Shown in pieces: positions 7,749 through 16,401 of a stretch of DNA of 64,000 nucleotides. Source of the DNA: Streptomyces sp. YIM 130001 (GTDB lineage Bacteria; Actinomycetota; Actinomycetes; Streptomycetales; Streptomycetaceae). Position 1 is the first letter of the stretch. Every line of letters begins with the position of its first letter. The DNA lies in NCBI RefSeq assembly GCF_003574445.1, contig NZ_KZ984556.1, positions 186,001-250,000 on the forward strand, read 5' to 3'. The notes beneath the pieces are model-generated. The model worked only from the letters and a program-made list of their open reading frames with translations. It was not told the origin of the DNA and made no database searches. Both the position numbers and the translations under genes were made by a program.

Positions 7749-8428
7749 GGGGCGGCCTGAAGGCGGTAGCCGGCGCCGCGCACGGTCCTGATCAGGTCGG
7801 CGCCCAGCTTGCGGCGCAGGGCGCTGATGTAGACCTCGACGATGTTCGGATCACCGTCGTAGGCGAAGTCCCACACGGATTCCAGGATCTGCGTCTTGGA
7901 CACCAACTGCCCTGCCCGTACCGCCAGTTGCTCCAGTACGGCGAACTCCTTGGCGGTGAGGGTCACTTCGTCCTCCGGGCCGCCCTCGGCCTCGATACGG
8001 AAGGCGCGCCGTGCGGCGGTGTCGAGGCGCAGTCCGGGCAGGTGCAGGACCGGTGAGGCGCCCGCGGAGCCGCGGCGGCGCAGCAGGGCCTTCACCCGGG
8101 CCACCAGGACGACGTACGAGAACGGCTTGGTCAGGTAGTCGTCCGCGCCGGTGTCCAGACCCTCGGCCTCGTCGTACTCGCCGTCCTTGGCGGTCAGCAT
8201 CAGGATCGGTACGTCGTCGCCGGCGGCACGCAGCGCCGCGCAGACGCGGTAGCCGTTCATGCCCGGCAGCATGATGTCCAGGACGATCAGGTCGTACGGG
8301 GCCTGGGCGGCCTGATGCAGGCCCTCGAGCCCGTCGTGCACGACGTCGACGGCGTACCCCTCGGCCGTCAGGCCCTTGGCCAGCGACAGAGCGAGCCGTC
8401 TCTCGTCCTCCACGATCAGCAAACGCAT
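7745..8428 (-). CDS. OmpR-family response regulator
   Basis: A 227-residue regulator. The receiver domain (1-115) has the acidic pair E7/D8, phosphoacceptor Asp51 in LIVLDIMLPG, the switch Thr in MLTAKDG and Lys101 in LTKPF. The winged-helix DNA-binding domain (130-225) ends with SKTQILESVWD, VEVYISALRRKLG and the terminal TVRGAGYRL, which is typical of OmpR/PhoB. It is first in the two-gene operon with the kinase and is transcribed away from the PepSY gene. Spaced TTCAGG repeats lie directly upstream and could mediate both autoregulation and PepSY control. Confidence 0.94.
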   Translation of the reverse strand: MRLLIVEDERRLALSLAKGLTAEGYAVDVVHDGLEGLHQAAQAPYDLIVLDIMLPGMNGYRVCAALRAAGDDVPILMLTAKDGEYDEAEGLDTGADDYLTKPFSYVVLVARVKALLRRRGSAGASPVLHLPGLRLDTAARRAFRIEAEGGPEDEVTLTAKEFAVLEQLAVRAGQLVSKTQILESVWDFAYDGDPNIVEVYISALRRKLGADLIRTVRGAGYRLQAAP

Positions 8429-8450
8429 GCGGCCAGGGTCGCAGAACCAA

Positions 8451-8488
8451 CCTGAAGAGGCCTTCAGGTGACTTCAGGCTGCGTTCAG
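8451..8488. promoter_or_regulatory. Tandem TTCAGG operator in the divergent regulator/PepSY promoter
   Basis: TTCAGG occurs at 8464 and 8474, and TTCAG again at 8484, a spacing of about one helical turn, as expected for OmpR-type dimers. The first copy also pairs with an upstream CCTGAAG (8451-8457), giving the inverted repeat CCTGAAG-4-CTTCAGG. The block lies 23 bases upstream of the response regulator start and about 58 upstream of the PepSY gene. Confidence 0.6.
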
Positions 8489-8545
8489 CAAGGGCCCGGC
8501 AGATTGGAACCCGTCAACAGCCTGCGACTCGGGGAGGACCCCACC

Positions 8546-9043
8546 ATGAAGCGCAACCTTGTCATCGCTACGGTCGCCGTCGCCGCACTGGTCGGTGGAG
8601 GCACCGCCTTCGCCGCCGCGGACGACGACGCGAGCGACAGCACTTCGACGACATCGGCCTCCGCCTCGGCGTCCCGCGATGACGACGACCGGGACGACCG
8701 CAACGACCGGGACGACCGGAACGACCGCGACGACGCGGACGACCGGAACGACGCGGACGACCGGGACGACGACGGGGACGACCGGGACCGTGGCGACGAC
8801 CGCGACGACGGCGACGACCGGGACGACCGCGACGACGACGTGCGGCACGCCGATCTGCCCAAGGTGACCGCGGCGGACGCGATCTCGGCGGCGCTCAAGC
8901 ACACGCCGGGCGCCGCGATCTCCGTCGACCTCGACGACGAGGACGACGACACCCGCAAGCTCGTCTGGGAGGTCGAGGTCCTCACGAAGAACGACACGAC
9001 CCGCGACGTCCACGTGGACCCGTCCACCGGCCGCATCCTCTGA
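8546..9043 (+). CDS. Secreted acidic PepSY-domain protein
   Basis: A 165-residue exported protein. The signal peptide is residues 1-24 (hydrophobic AVAALVGGG, probable cleavage after FAA). A low-complexity stretch of Asp, Arg and Asn, built from DDRDDRND-like units, fills about 44-100. A single C-terminal PepSY domain (about 103-165) has the pattern AADAISAALKHTPG, then VWEVEVLTKND, then VHVDPSTGRIL. The ATG at 8546 follows GGGGAGG at the right distance. PepSY domains are often secreted inhibitors or metal-linked modules. The kinase next door has a similar Asp-rich external loop, so the two may see the same ligand. DRD repeats vary readily by slippage. Confidence 0.87.
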   Translation: MKRNLVIATVAVAALVGGGTAFAAADDDASDSTSTTSASASASRDDDDRDDRNDRDDRNDRDDADDRNDADDRDDDGDDRDRGDDRDDGDDRDDRDDDVRHADLPKVTAADAISAALKHTPGAAISVDLDDEDDDTRKLVWEVEVLTKNDTTRDVHVDPSTGRIL

Positions 9044-9067
9044 CCCCAACCGCACCTGCTCGCCGTC

Positions 9068-9094
9068 TCGGGCCCGACCACAGGTCGGGCCCGA
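9068..9094 (+). terminator. Terminator of the PepSY gene
   Basis: A perfect 12-bp stem, TCGGGCCCGACC with GGTCGGGCCCGA, and a 3-nt loop, 24 bases after the stop. It also faces the meaB 3' end. Confidence 0.75.
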
Positions 9095-9163
9095 ACTGCG
9101 CCCGCGGACTGCGGGGTTCGAGGACGCAGGGGCCGGCGCCGACAGCTGGCTCGCCGGACACAC

Positions 9164-10144
9164 TCACCCCGTCGGGTCCGATGCCCCTTCCCCGCGGACA
9201 AGGCTCTCCACCAACGAATCCGCCGCGGCGTACGGATCGAGCGACCCGGAGACGATCCGCGCGGCAAGAGCGGACAGCCGACGGTCCCCGTGCAGATCCC
9301 CGATCCGCTCCCGCAGCGCCGTCACCGCGATCGTCTCCACCTCACGCGCCGCCCGTACCTGCCGCCGCTCGGTCAGCACCCCGTGCTCGTCCATCCAGGC
9401 CCGGTGCTTCTCCAGCGCCTCGACGACCTCGTCCGTGCCCTCGCCCCGCGCGGCGACCGTCTTGACGATCGGCGGCCGCCAGTCACCGGGACCGCGGGCC
9501 TCGCCGAGGCCCAGCATGTGGTTGAGCTCGCGGGCCGTCGCATCCGCCCCGTCACGGTCCGCCTTGTTCACGACGTAGACGTCACCGATCTCGAGGATGC
9601 CCGCCTTGGCGGCCTGGATCCCGTCGCCCATACCGGGAGCGAGCAGCACCACGGACGTGTCCGCCTGCGAGGCGATCTCCACCTCGGACTGGCCGACACC
9701 GACCGTCTCGACGAGGACCACGTCGCAGCCGGCCGCGTCCAGCACGCGGATGGCCTGCGGCGCCGCCCAGGCGAGCCCGCCGAGGTGCCCGCGGGTGGCC
9801 ATCGAACGGATGTAGACGCCGGGGTCCGAGGCGTGGTCGGACATCCGGACCCGGTCCCCGAGCAGTGCACCGCCGGAGAACGGCGACGAGGGGTCGACCG
9901 CGAGCACTCCGACCCGTTTCCCGGTCCGGCGGTACGCGGAGACCAGCGCGGACGTGGATGTCGACTTGCCGACACCGGGCGATCCGGTGAGCCCGACGAC
10001 GTAGGCGTTCCCGGTGAGCGGCGCGAGTGCGGCCATCACCTCGCGGAGCTGCGGGGACGCCCCCTCGACCAGGGAGATCAGCCGGGCCACCGCCCGCGGT
10101 CTGCCCTCGCGCGCCTGCGCCACGAGAGAGGGGACGTCCTGCAT
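9164..10144 (-). CDS. meaB: Methylmalonyl-CoA mutase-associated GTPase MeaB
   Basis: A 326-residue G3E-type GTPase (MeaB/ArgK). Walker A GSPGVGKS lies at 54-61. Further on come AVDPSSPFSGGALLGDRVRM (switch region), DVVLVETVGVGQSEVE and the guanine-binding NKAD motif. MeaB guards adenosylcobalamin loading and reactivation of methylmalonyl-CoA mutase. The ATG at 10144 is chosen because homology begins at MQDVPSLVAQ; in-frame GTG/ATG codons upstream only add non-conserved Arg/Pro-rich sequence. It follows the thiolase gene on the same strand. The epimerase and an adenosyltransferase elsewhere in the window belong to the same pathway; the mutase itself is absent. Confidence 0.93.
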   Translation of the reverse strand: MQDVPSLVAQAREGRPRAVARLISLVEGASPQLREVMAALAPLTGNAYVVGLTGSPGVGKSTSTSALVSAYRRTGKRVGVLAVDPSSPFSGGALLGDRVRMSDHASDPGVYIRSMATRGHLGGLAWAAPQAIRVLDAAGCDVVLVETVGVGQSEVEIASQADTSVVLLAPGMGDGIQAAKAGILEIGDVYVVNKADRDGADATARELNHMLGLGEARGPGDWRPPIVKTVAARGEGTDEVVEALEKHRAWMDEHGVLTERRQVRAAREVETIAVTALRERIGDLHGDRRLSALAARIVSGSLDPYAAADSLVESLVRGEGASDPTG

Positions 10145-10288
10145 GACTGCTCCACTTCGATCGTCACTCGCCGGCCGCGCCGCGCACCCGGCCGCCTCCG
10201 TCACCAGGCGCATACCCGCCACGGCCCGACCGGCACCGGGACGCGGCCGGTGCCGGCCCGAAGGAGGCCGGCACCGCACCGTAGAGCC

Positions 10289-11491
10289 TCAGGCCTTGGG
10301 CACCCGCACGATCAGTGCGTCGCCCTGGCCGCCTCCGCCGCACAGAGCCGCCGCTCCGACCCCGCCACCGCGCCGCTTCAGCTCGAGCGCGAGGTGGAGG
10401 ACGAGGCGGGCGCCGGACATCCCGATCGGGTGGCCGAGCGCGATCGCGCCGCCGTTCACGTTCACCTTCTCCGAGGTGACACCGAGGTCCTTCATGGACT
10501 GTACGGAGACCGCGGCGAACGCCTCGTTGATCTCGATCAGGTCGAGGTCGGGGACGCCGATGCCCTCCTTCTTCAGCGCGTGCTGAATCGCGTTGGAGGG
10601 CTGCGACTGCAGCGAGCTGTCGGGACCCGCGACATTGCCGTGGGCGCCGATCTCGGCGATCCAGTCGAGGCCGAGCTCGATCGCCTTGGCCTTGCTCATG
10701 ACGACCACGGCCGCGGCGCCGTCGGAGATCTGCGAGGCCGTACCGGCGGTGATCGTGCCGTCCTTGGCGAAGGCCGGGCGCAGCTTGCCGAGGGACTCCG
10801 CGGTGGTCTCCGCCCGGATGCCCTCGTCCTTCGAGAAGAGCACCGGGTCGCCCTTGCGCTGCGGGATCTCCACCGGGGTGATCTCGGCCTCGAAGGTCCC
10901 GTTCCGCTGGGCGGCCGCGGCGCGCTGGTGGGAGAGCGCGGCGATCTCGTCCTGCTCGGGGCGCTTGATGCCGAGGCGGGTGTTGTGCCGCTCGGTGGAC
11001 TCGCCCATGGCGACGCCGTCGAAGGAGTCGGTGAGTCCGTCGTGGGCCATCGAGTCGATCATCTCGATCGCGCCGTACTTGTGGCCCGACCGGGAGTCCG
11101 GCAGCAGGTGCGGGGCGTTGGTCATGGACTCCTGGCCGCCGGCCACCACGACGTCGAACTCACCTGCACGGATGAGCTGGTCGGCGAGCGCGACGGCATC
11201 GAGCCCGGAGAGACAGACCTTGTTGATGGTGAGCGCCGGGACACCCATGGGGATGCCCGCCTTGACCGCGGCCTGCCTGGCCGGGATCTGCCCCGCCCCG
11301 GCCTGCAGAACCTGGCCCATGATCACGTACTGCACCTGGTCGCCGCCGATGCCGGCGCGGTCCAGGGCCGCCTTGATCGCGAAGCCGCCGAGGTCGGCTC
11401 CGGAGAAGGACTTGAGGGACCCGAGCAGCCGTCCCATGGGCGTACGGGCCCCGGCGACGATCACTGAAGTCGTGCTGTTCGTTCCGGACAT
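10289..11491 (-). CDS. Acetyl-CoA C-acetyltransferase (thiolase)
   Basis: A 400-residue thiolase of the usual family length. It has the acyl-accepting Cys93 in NKVCLSGLDAV, His354 in ALGHPIGMSGAR and the C-terminal catalytic Cys384 in CGGGGQGDA. It condenses or cleaves acetoacetyl-CoA and links beta-oxidation to the ethylmalonyl-CoA and PHB-type routes. The biosynthetic or degradative direction cannot be read from sequence. It is divergent from the epimerase gene, with a palindromic operator candidate in the shared promoter, and 144 bp upstream of meaB, which could be cotranscribed. Confidence 0.92.
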   Translation of the reverse strand: MSGTNSTTSVIVAGARTPMGRLLGSLKSFSGADLGGFAIKAALDRAGIGGDQVQYVIMGQVLQAGAGQIPARQAAVKAGIPMGVPALTINKVCLSGLDAVALADQLIRAGEFDVVVAGGQESMTNAPHLLPDSRSGHKYGAIEMIDSMAHDGLTDSFDGVAMGESTERHNTRLGIKRPEQDEIAALSHQRAAAAQRNGTFEAEITPVEIPQRKGDPVLFSKDEGIRAETTAESLGKLRPAFAKDGTITAGTASQISDGAAAVVVMSKAKAIELGLDWIAEIGAHGNVAGPDSSLQSQPSNAIQHALKKEGIGVPDLDLIEINEAFAAVSVQSMKDLGVTSEKVNVNGGAIALGHPIGMSGARLVLHLALELKRRGGGVGAAALCGGGGQGDALIVRVPKA

Positions 11492-11538
11492 TGAGGCACG
11501 GCCCCTTGGATGAGGAGTGAACGAGGGTTTACCTCAAT

Positions 11539-11552
11539 GTACTGAGCAGTAC
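11539..11552. promoter_or_regulatory. GTACTG-AG-CAGTAC palindrome
   Basis: Perfect 6-bp arms around a 2-bp centre, 47 bases upstream of the thiolase start and 74 upstream of the epimerase start. Its size and symmetry resemble TetR-family operators. The cognate regulator is unknown. Confidence 0.5.
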
Positions 11553-11626
11553 GTGCCCGGTCACCGGGGCATGAGTGTGATCGCGCGCACGTTGCGTAAT
11601 CGGGGTGCCGGCGCTGCACTGGGGAG

Positions 11627-12097
11627 ATGCTGACGCGTATCGACCACATCGGGATCGCCTGCTTCGACCTGGACGCGACGGTGGAGTTCTACCGCTCCAC
11701 GTACGGCTTCGAGGTCCACCACACCGAGGTCAACGAGGAGCAGGGCGTACGCGAGGCCATGCTCAGGATCAACGGCACATCGGACGGCGGCGCAAGCTAC
11801 CTTCAGCTCCTCGAGCCGGTGCGCGAGGACTCCACGGTGGCCAAGTGGCTCGCCAAGAACGGCGAGGGCGTGCACCACATCGCCTTCGGCACCGCGGACG
11901 TCGACGCGGACGCCGCGGACGTCAAGGACAAGGGCGTCCGCGTTCTCTACGAGGAACCGCGGACCGGCTCGATGGGATCCCGGATCACCTTCCTGCACCC
12001 CAAGGACTGCCATGGAGTACTGACGGAACTCGTCACTTCGGCCGGCGAGCACCAGGCCCCCTCGCCGGGCACCCCGCAGGCCCCCGCACAGGACTAG
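11627..12097 (+). CDS. mce: Methylmalonyl-CoA epimerase
   Basis: A 156-residue vicinal-oxygen-chelate fold enzyme made of two beta-alpha-beta-beta-beta units. Metal ligands can be assigned as His7, Gln60, His84 and Glu134; the 53- and 50-residue spacings agree with those of the Propionibacterium enzyme. It interconverts (S)- and (R)-methylmalonyl-CoA before the B12-dependent mutase, feeding propionyl-CoA and odd-chain or branched precursors to succinyl-CoA, or the reverse for polyketide extender supply. The ATG follows GGGGAG, slightly close. About 20 C-terminal residues rich in Pro/Ala are probably disordered. Confidence 0.93.
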   Translation: MLTRIDHIGIACFDLDATVEFYRSTYGFEVHHTEVNEEQGVREAMLRINGTSDGGASYLQLLEPVREDSTVAKWLAKNGEGVHHIAFGTADVDADAADVKDKGVRVLYEEPRTGSMGSRITFLHPKDCHGVLTELVTSAGEHQAPSPGTPQAPAQD

Positions 12098-12396
12098 CCC
12101 TTCGCATCGGCCCCGGACGCACCACTGACCTCCGCATACCCGGCCCGGTAGGGTTGGGGGCGGCCGTGCGCCGGGGCGATGCCCCCTGGCTGCGGCCGTT
12201 TCCGGGGTCCGGATTTTTCGGGGGCGTACGGGGGTCGGCGTCTGGGCAGCGGCCCACACCCCGCCGTTGATCTGACACCATTCCCCGGTGGGCCCCGTTC
12301 GGCGGATGGGCGGAGCTCGTTTCGAGACTTTCGACCGGAGCGGGGCACCCCCTGCTCGAACAACGTTGAGAGCTTGGGGAAGGATGGGACCGCGCA
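12098..12396. other. 299-bp gap upstream of scy
   Basis: No gene or RNA is recognised. The gap should contain the scy promoter. A GGGGAAGGA purine tract at about 12377-12385 is the likely scy ribosome binding site. Several G/C-rich imperfect hairpins are unremarkable for this base composition. Confidence 0.6.
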
Positions 12397-15300
12397 GTGC
12401 GGGGCTACGAACGCCAGGAGGGCCAACGGCAGGCTGAGACCGACCATCTCTCGAAGTTCGAGGCCGAGATGGACCGGCTGAAGACCGACCGGGAGAAGGC
12501 CGTCCAGCACGCCGAGGATCTCGGCTACCAGGTCGAGGTGTTGCGCGCCAAGCTCCATGAGGCGCGCCGCAGCCTCGCGTCCCGTCCTGCCTACGACACG
12601 GCCGACATCGGTTACCAGGCCGAACAGCTCCTGCGGAACGCGCAGATCCAGGCCGACCAGCTCCGCTCGGATGCCGAACGCGAGATGCGCGAGGCCCGCG
12701 CCCAGACTCAGCGGATCCTGCAGGAGCACGCGGAGCAACAGGCCAGGATGCAGGCCGAACTGCACTCCGAGGCCGTCTCCCGGCGCCAGCAGCTCGACCA
12801 GGAGCTGGCCGAGCGCCGGCAGACCGTCGAATCGCACGTCAACGAGAACGTCGCCTGGGCCGAGCAGCTCAGGAACCGCACCGAGCAGCAGGCCCGCCGG
12901 CTCCTCGACGAATCCCGCTCGGAGGCCGACCAGGCGCTCGCCGCGGCCCGAGCCGAGGCCGAGCGGCTCACCGAGGAGGCCCGCCGCAGGCTCGGCGGCG
13001 AGGCCGAGTCCGCGCGGTCCGAGGCCGAGGCGATCCTGCGCCGGGCGCGTGCGGACGCCGAGCGGCTGCTCACCGCCGCGTCGACGCAGGCCCAGGAGGC
13101 CACCGACCACGCGGAGCAGCTGCGTTCGTCGACGGCGAGCGAGTCCGATGCGGCCCGCCGCCAGTCCTCGGAGCTGAGCCGGGCCGCCGAGCAGCGGATG
13201 TCCGACGCGGAGACCGCGCTGCGCGAAGCGCGCGCCGAGGCGGAGAAGGTCGTCGCCGAGGCCAAGGAGGCCGCCTCCAAGCGCCTGGCGAGCGCGGAGA
13301 GCGAGAACGAGCAGCGGGCACGTACGGCCAAGGAGCAGGTCGCCCGCCTGGTCCAGGAGTCGACGAAGGAGGCCGAGGCCACCAAGGAGGAGGCCAAGCA
13401 GGCCCTCGCCGACGCCAGGACCGAGGCCGAGCAGGTACTGGCCGAGGCCACCGAGAAGGCCCGTACGGTCACCGCGGAGGAGACCGCCTCCCAGCTGTCG
13501 ACGGCCGCCCGTACCGCCGAGGACGTACTCGACAAGGCCCAGGCGGACGCCAAGGCGACCACGCGCGCGGCGAACGAGGAAGCGGAGCGGCTGCGCACCG
13601 AGGCCGAGACGGAGGCCGACCGGCTGCGCGCCGAGGCGCACGATCTGGCGGAGCAGCTCAAGGGCGCGGCGAAGGACGACACCAAGGACTACCGCGCCAA
13701 GACCGTCGAGCTGCAGGAGGAGGCCCGCCGACTGCGCGGTGAGGCCGAGCAGTTGAGGGCCGAGGCGGTCGCCGAGGGCGAGCGGATCCGCAGCGAGGCG
13801 CGGCGCGAGGTCGTCAAGGAGATCGAGGGCGCGGCGAGCAGCGCCGAGGAGATCCTCTCCAAGGCCCGGGCGGACGCCGACGAGTTGCGCACCACGGCGG
13901 GCACCGAGGCCGAGCGGGTGCGCACCGAGGCGATCGAGCGCGCCACGACGCTGCGCCGGCAGGCCGAGGAGACACTCGAGCGCACCCGTACCGAGGCCGA
14001 GCGGCACCGCGACGAGATCACCGAGCAGGCCGAGGCCGTACGGACGCAGGCCGAGGAGGCCGCGGAGCAGACCCGTACCGACGCCGAGCAGGCGATAGCG
14101 CAGCGTCAGGCCGAGGCGGCCGAGGAGCTGGCCCGGCTGCACACCGAGGCCGAGGAGCGCCTGACCGCGGCCGAGACCGCGTTGAACGACGCGCGCAGCG
14201 AGGCGGAGCGGCTGCGCCGCGAGGCGGCGGACGAGGCGGAGCGGCAGCGCACGGAGGCCGCCGAGCGGGTCCGCACGCTCAAGACTCAGGCCGAGGAAGA
14301 GGCCGAGCGGCTGCGCACGGAGGCCGCCGCGGAGGCGTCCGAAGCCCGCGCGGAGGGCGAGACGACCGCCGTAAGGCTGCGCAGCGAGGCCGCGGCGGAG
14401 GCGGAGCGGCTCAAGACGGAGGCGCAGGAGAGCGCGGACCGGGTGCGCGCGGAGGCCGCTGCGGCGGCCGAGCGGGTCGGTACGGAGGCGGCCGAGGCGC
14501 TGGCCGAGGCCCAGGAGCACGCGGCGGGACAGCGGGCCAAGGCCGACGAGATCCTGGAGTCGGCCCGCGGCGAGGCCGAGCAGGAGCGCGAGCGGGCCCG
14601 CGAGCAGAGCGAGGAGCTGCTCGCCGCGGCCCGTAAGCGGGTGGACGAGGCGCAGGCCGAGGCGCAGCGGCTGGTCGAGGAGGCGGACCAGCGGGCGGGC
14701 GATCTGGTGGCGGCCGCCGAGCTGACGGCCCAGCAGGTGCGGGATTCGGTGTCCGGTCTGCAGGAGCAGGCGCAGGAGGAGATCACCGGACTGCGGTCGG
14801 CTGCGGAGCACGCGGCCGAGCGCACCCGCAAGGAGGCTCAGGACGAGGCGGACCGGGTCAGGTCCGACGCCTACGCGGAGCGGGAGCGCGCGTCCGAGGA
14901 CGCGGGCCGGCTCAGGAGCGAGGCACAGGAGGAGACCGAGGCCGCCAAGACCCTTGCGGAGCGCACCCTTTCGGAGGCGATCACCGAGTCGGAGCGGCTG
15001 CGTACGGAGGCCACCGAGCAGTCGCAGCGGGCCCGTACGGAGGCTTCGGAGCGGGTCTCCGCGGCCGAGCAGGACGCGACGCGCACCCGGGCCGACGCCC
15101 GCGAGGACGCGAACCGCATCAGGACCGACGCGGCCGCCCAGGCCGACCAGTTGATCTCCGAGGCGACCGGCGAGGCGGAGCGGCTGCGGGCCGAGGCCGC
15201 GGACACGGTCGGCTCCGCGCAGCAGCACGCCGAGCGCACCCGGTCGACGGCCGAGCAGGTCAAGGCGGACGCGGCGACGGAGGCGGAGCGGCTGCGCAGC

Positions 15301-16158
15301 GAGGCGCAGGCCGAGGCCGACCGGCTCCTCGACGAGGCGCGGCAGGAAGCGGGCAAGCGCCGCACGGAGGCCGCTGAGCAGGTCGACCGGCTTGTCGCGG
15401 AGGCCACCGCCGAGGCGGAGAAGCTGAACCACAAGGCCCAGGAGCAGGCGCTCGAGACCACCACGGAGGCCGAGCAGCAGGCGGACACCATGGTCGGGGT
15501 GGCCCGCCGCGAGGCCGAGCGCCTCGTCTCCGAGGCCACCGTGGAGGGCAACTCCCTGGTGGAGCAGGCCCGTACGGACGCGGACGATCTGCTGGTGGGG
15601 ACGCGCCGGGACGCGACGGCGATCAGGGAGCGGGCCGAGGAGCTGCGCGACCGGATCACCGGCGAGATCGAGGAGTTGCACGAGCGGGCCCGCCGCGAGT
15701 CGGCGGAGACGATGAAGTCGGCGGGCGAACGCTGCGACGCCTTGGTGAAAGCGGCCGAGGAGCAGCGGGCCGAGGCGGAGGCGACGGCCAAGGAGCGTCT
15801 GGCCGACGCGAACACGGAGGCCGGCAAGGTCCGTATCGCCGCGGTGCGCAAGGCGGAGGCGCTGCTCAAGGAGGCCGAGCAGAAGAAGTCCGAGGCGCAG
15901 CGCGAGGCGGAGCGGCTGACCTCCGAGGCCGAGGCCGAGGCGAAACGTCTGGTCGAGGACGGCAAGCGCGAACTCGACGTCCTGGTGCGCCGGCGCGAGG
16001 ACATCAATGCCGAGATCTCCCGCGTCCAGGACGTGTTGGAGGCGCTGGAGTCCTTCGAGACACCGGGCGCCGGAGGCAACGGCGGCAAGGACGCTGGGGT
16101 CAAGGCGGGGGCGTCGGCCGGAGCAACTCGTTCGAGTGGCAAGTCCTCGGAAACGTGA
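12397..16158 (+). CDS. scy: Scy, polarisome coiled-coil scaffold
   Basis: A 1253-residue almost uninterrupted coiled coil. Residues 1-60 (VRGYERQEGQ..., then LKTDREKAVQHAEDLGYQVEVL) form a DivIVA-like heptad N-terminus. The rest consists of Ala/Glu/Arg repeats such as EAERLRTEA, reported for this family as hendecad-based 51-residue repeats. In S. coelicolor, Scy recruits DivIVA and FilP at hyphal tips and sets growth polarity. It starts with GTG at 12397. It is shorter than the coelicolor protein (about 1326 residues, from memory), consistent with gain or loss of repeats. Older databases call the family 'cellulose-binding protein', which is misleading. A long open frame on the opposite strand is a composition artefact. 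Confidence 0.93.
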   Translation: MRGYERQEGQRQAETDHLSKFEAEMDRLKTDREKAVQHAEDLGYQVEVLRAKLHEARRSLASRPAYDTADIGYQAEQLLRNAQIQADQLRSDAEREMREARAQTQRILQEHAEQQARMQAELHSEAVSRRQQLDQELAERRQTVESHVNENVAWAEQLRNRTEQQARRLLDESRSEADQALAAARAEAERLTEEARRRLGGEAESARSEAEAILRRARADAERLLTAASTQAQEATDHAEQLRSSTASESDAARRQSSELSRAAEQRMSDAETALREARAEAEKVVAEAKEAASKRLASAESENEQRARTAKEQVARLVQESTKEAEATKEEAKQALADARTEAEQVLAEATEKARTVTAEETASQLSTAARTAEDVLDKAQADAKATTRAANEEAERLRTEAETEADRLRAEAHDLAEQLKGAAKDDTKDYRAKTVELQEEARRLRGEAEQLRAEAVAEGERIRSEARREVVKEIEGAASSAEEILSKARADADELRTTAGTEAERVRTEAIERATTLRRQAEETLERTRTEAERHRDEITEQAEAVRTQAEEAAEQTRTDAEQAIAQRQAEAAEELARLHTEAEERLTAAETALNDARSEAERLRREAADEAERQRTEAAERVRTLKTQAEEEAERLRTEAAAEASEARAEGETTAVRLRSEAAAEAERLKTEAQESADRVRAEAAAAAERVGTEAAEALAEAQEHAAGQRAKADEILESARGEAEQERERAREQSEELLAAARKRVDEAQAEAQRLVEEADQRAGDLVAAAELTAQQVRDSVSGLQEQAQEEITGLRSAAEHAAERTRKEAQDEADRVRSDAYAERERASEDAGRLRSEAQEETEAAKTLAERTLSEAITESERLRTEATEQSQRARTEASERVSAAEQDATRTRADAREDANRIRTDAAAQADQLISEATGEAERLRAEAADTVGSAQQHAERTRSTAEQVKADAATEAERLRSEAQAEADRLLDEARQEAGKRRTEAAEQVDRLVAEATAEAEKLNHKAQEQALETTTEAEQQADTMVGVARREAERLVSEATVEGNSLVEQARTDADDLLVGTRRDATAIRERAEELRDRITGEIEELHERARRESAETMKSAGERCDALVKAAEEQRAEAEATAKERLADANTEAGKVRIAAVRKAEALLKEAEQKKSEAQREAERLTSEAEAEAKRLVEDGKRELDVLVRRREDINAEISRVQDVLEALESFETPGAGGNGGKDAGVKAGASAGATRSSGKSSET

Positions 16159-16273
16159 CCGCGGGCTCAAATGATCGACTACTGAAGGGGGTTGACCCGG
16201 GCACGTGCAAGCGGTCTTCGGGTCAGCCACTCAAAAGGGGTGTCATTCTCCAGATCAAAAGAGCAACTGCTCG

Positions 16274-16300
16274 GTGACACGCCGCAATGCCCCCTAGGAT
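16274..16300 (+). promoter_or_regulatory. Candidate filP promoter
   Basis: GTGACA (16274-16279) and TAGGAT (16295-16300) match -35 and -10 consensus elements five of six and nearly perfectly, although the 15-bp spacer is short. This would give filP its own transcript with a leader of about 95 nt, besides any read-through from scy. Confidence 0.4.
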
Positions 16301-16401
16301 TCCCCTCGGGGGGTGCTTTGAAAGTCCCGTACGGCACCCGCGGCGCCCGGGGCTTTCAGAACACCCCCCTCACCTCACCGGTCTCATTCGACAGGAACCC
16401 C

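Noticed and set aside
12094..16230. A 1378-codon open frame antisense to scy
   Set aside because: It is rich in Leu/Arg/Gly and mirrors the GC-rich Glu/Ala/Arg codons of scy. Long antisense frames are expected opposite such repeats. The scy frame has clear coiled-coil sequence and a family match.
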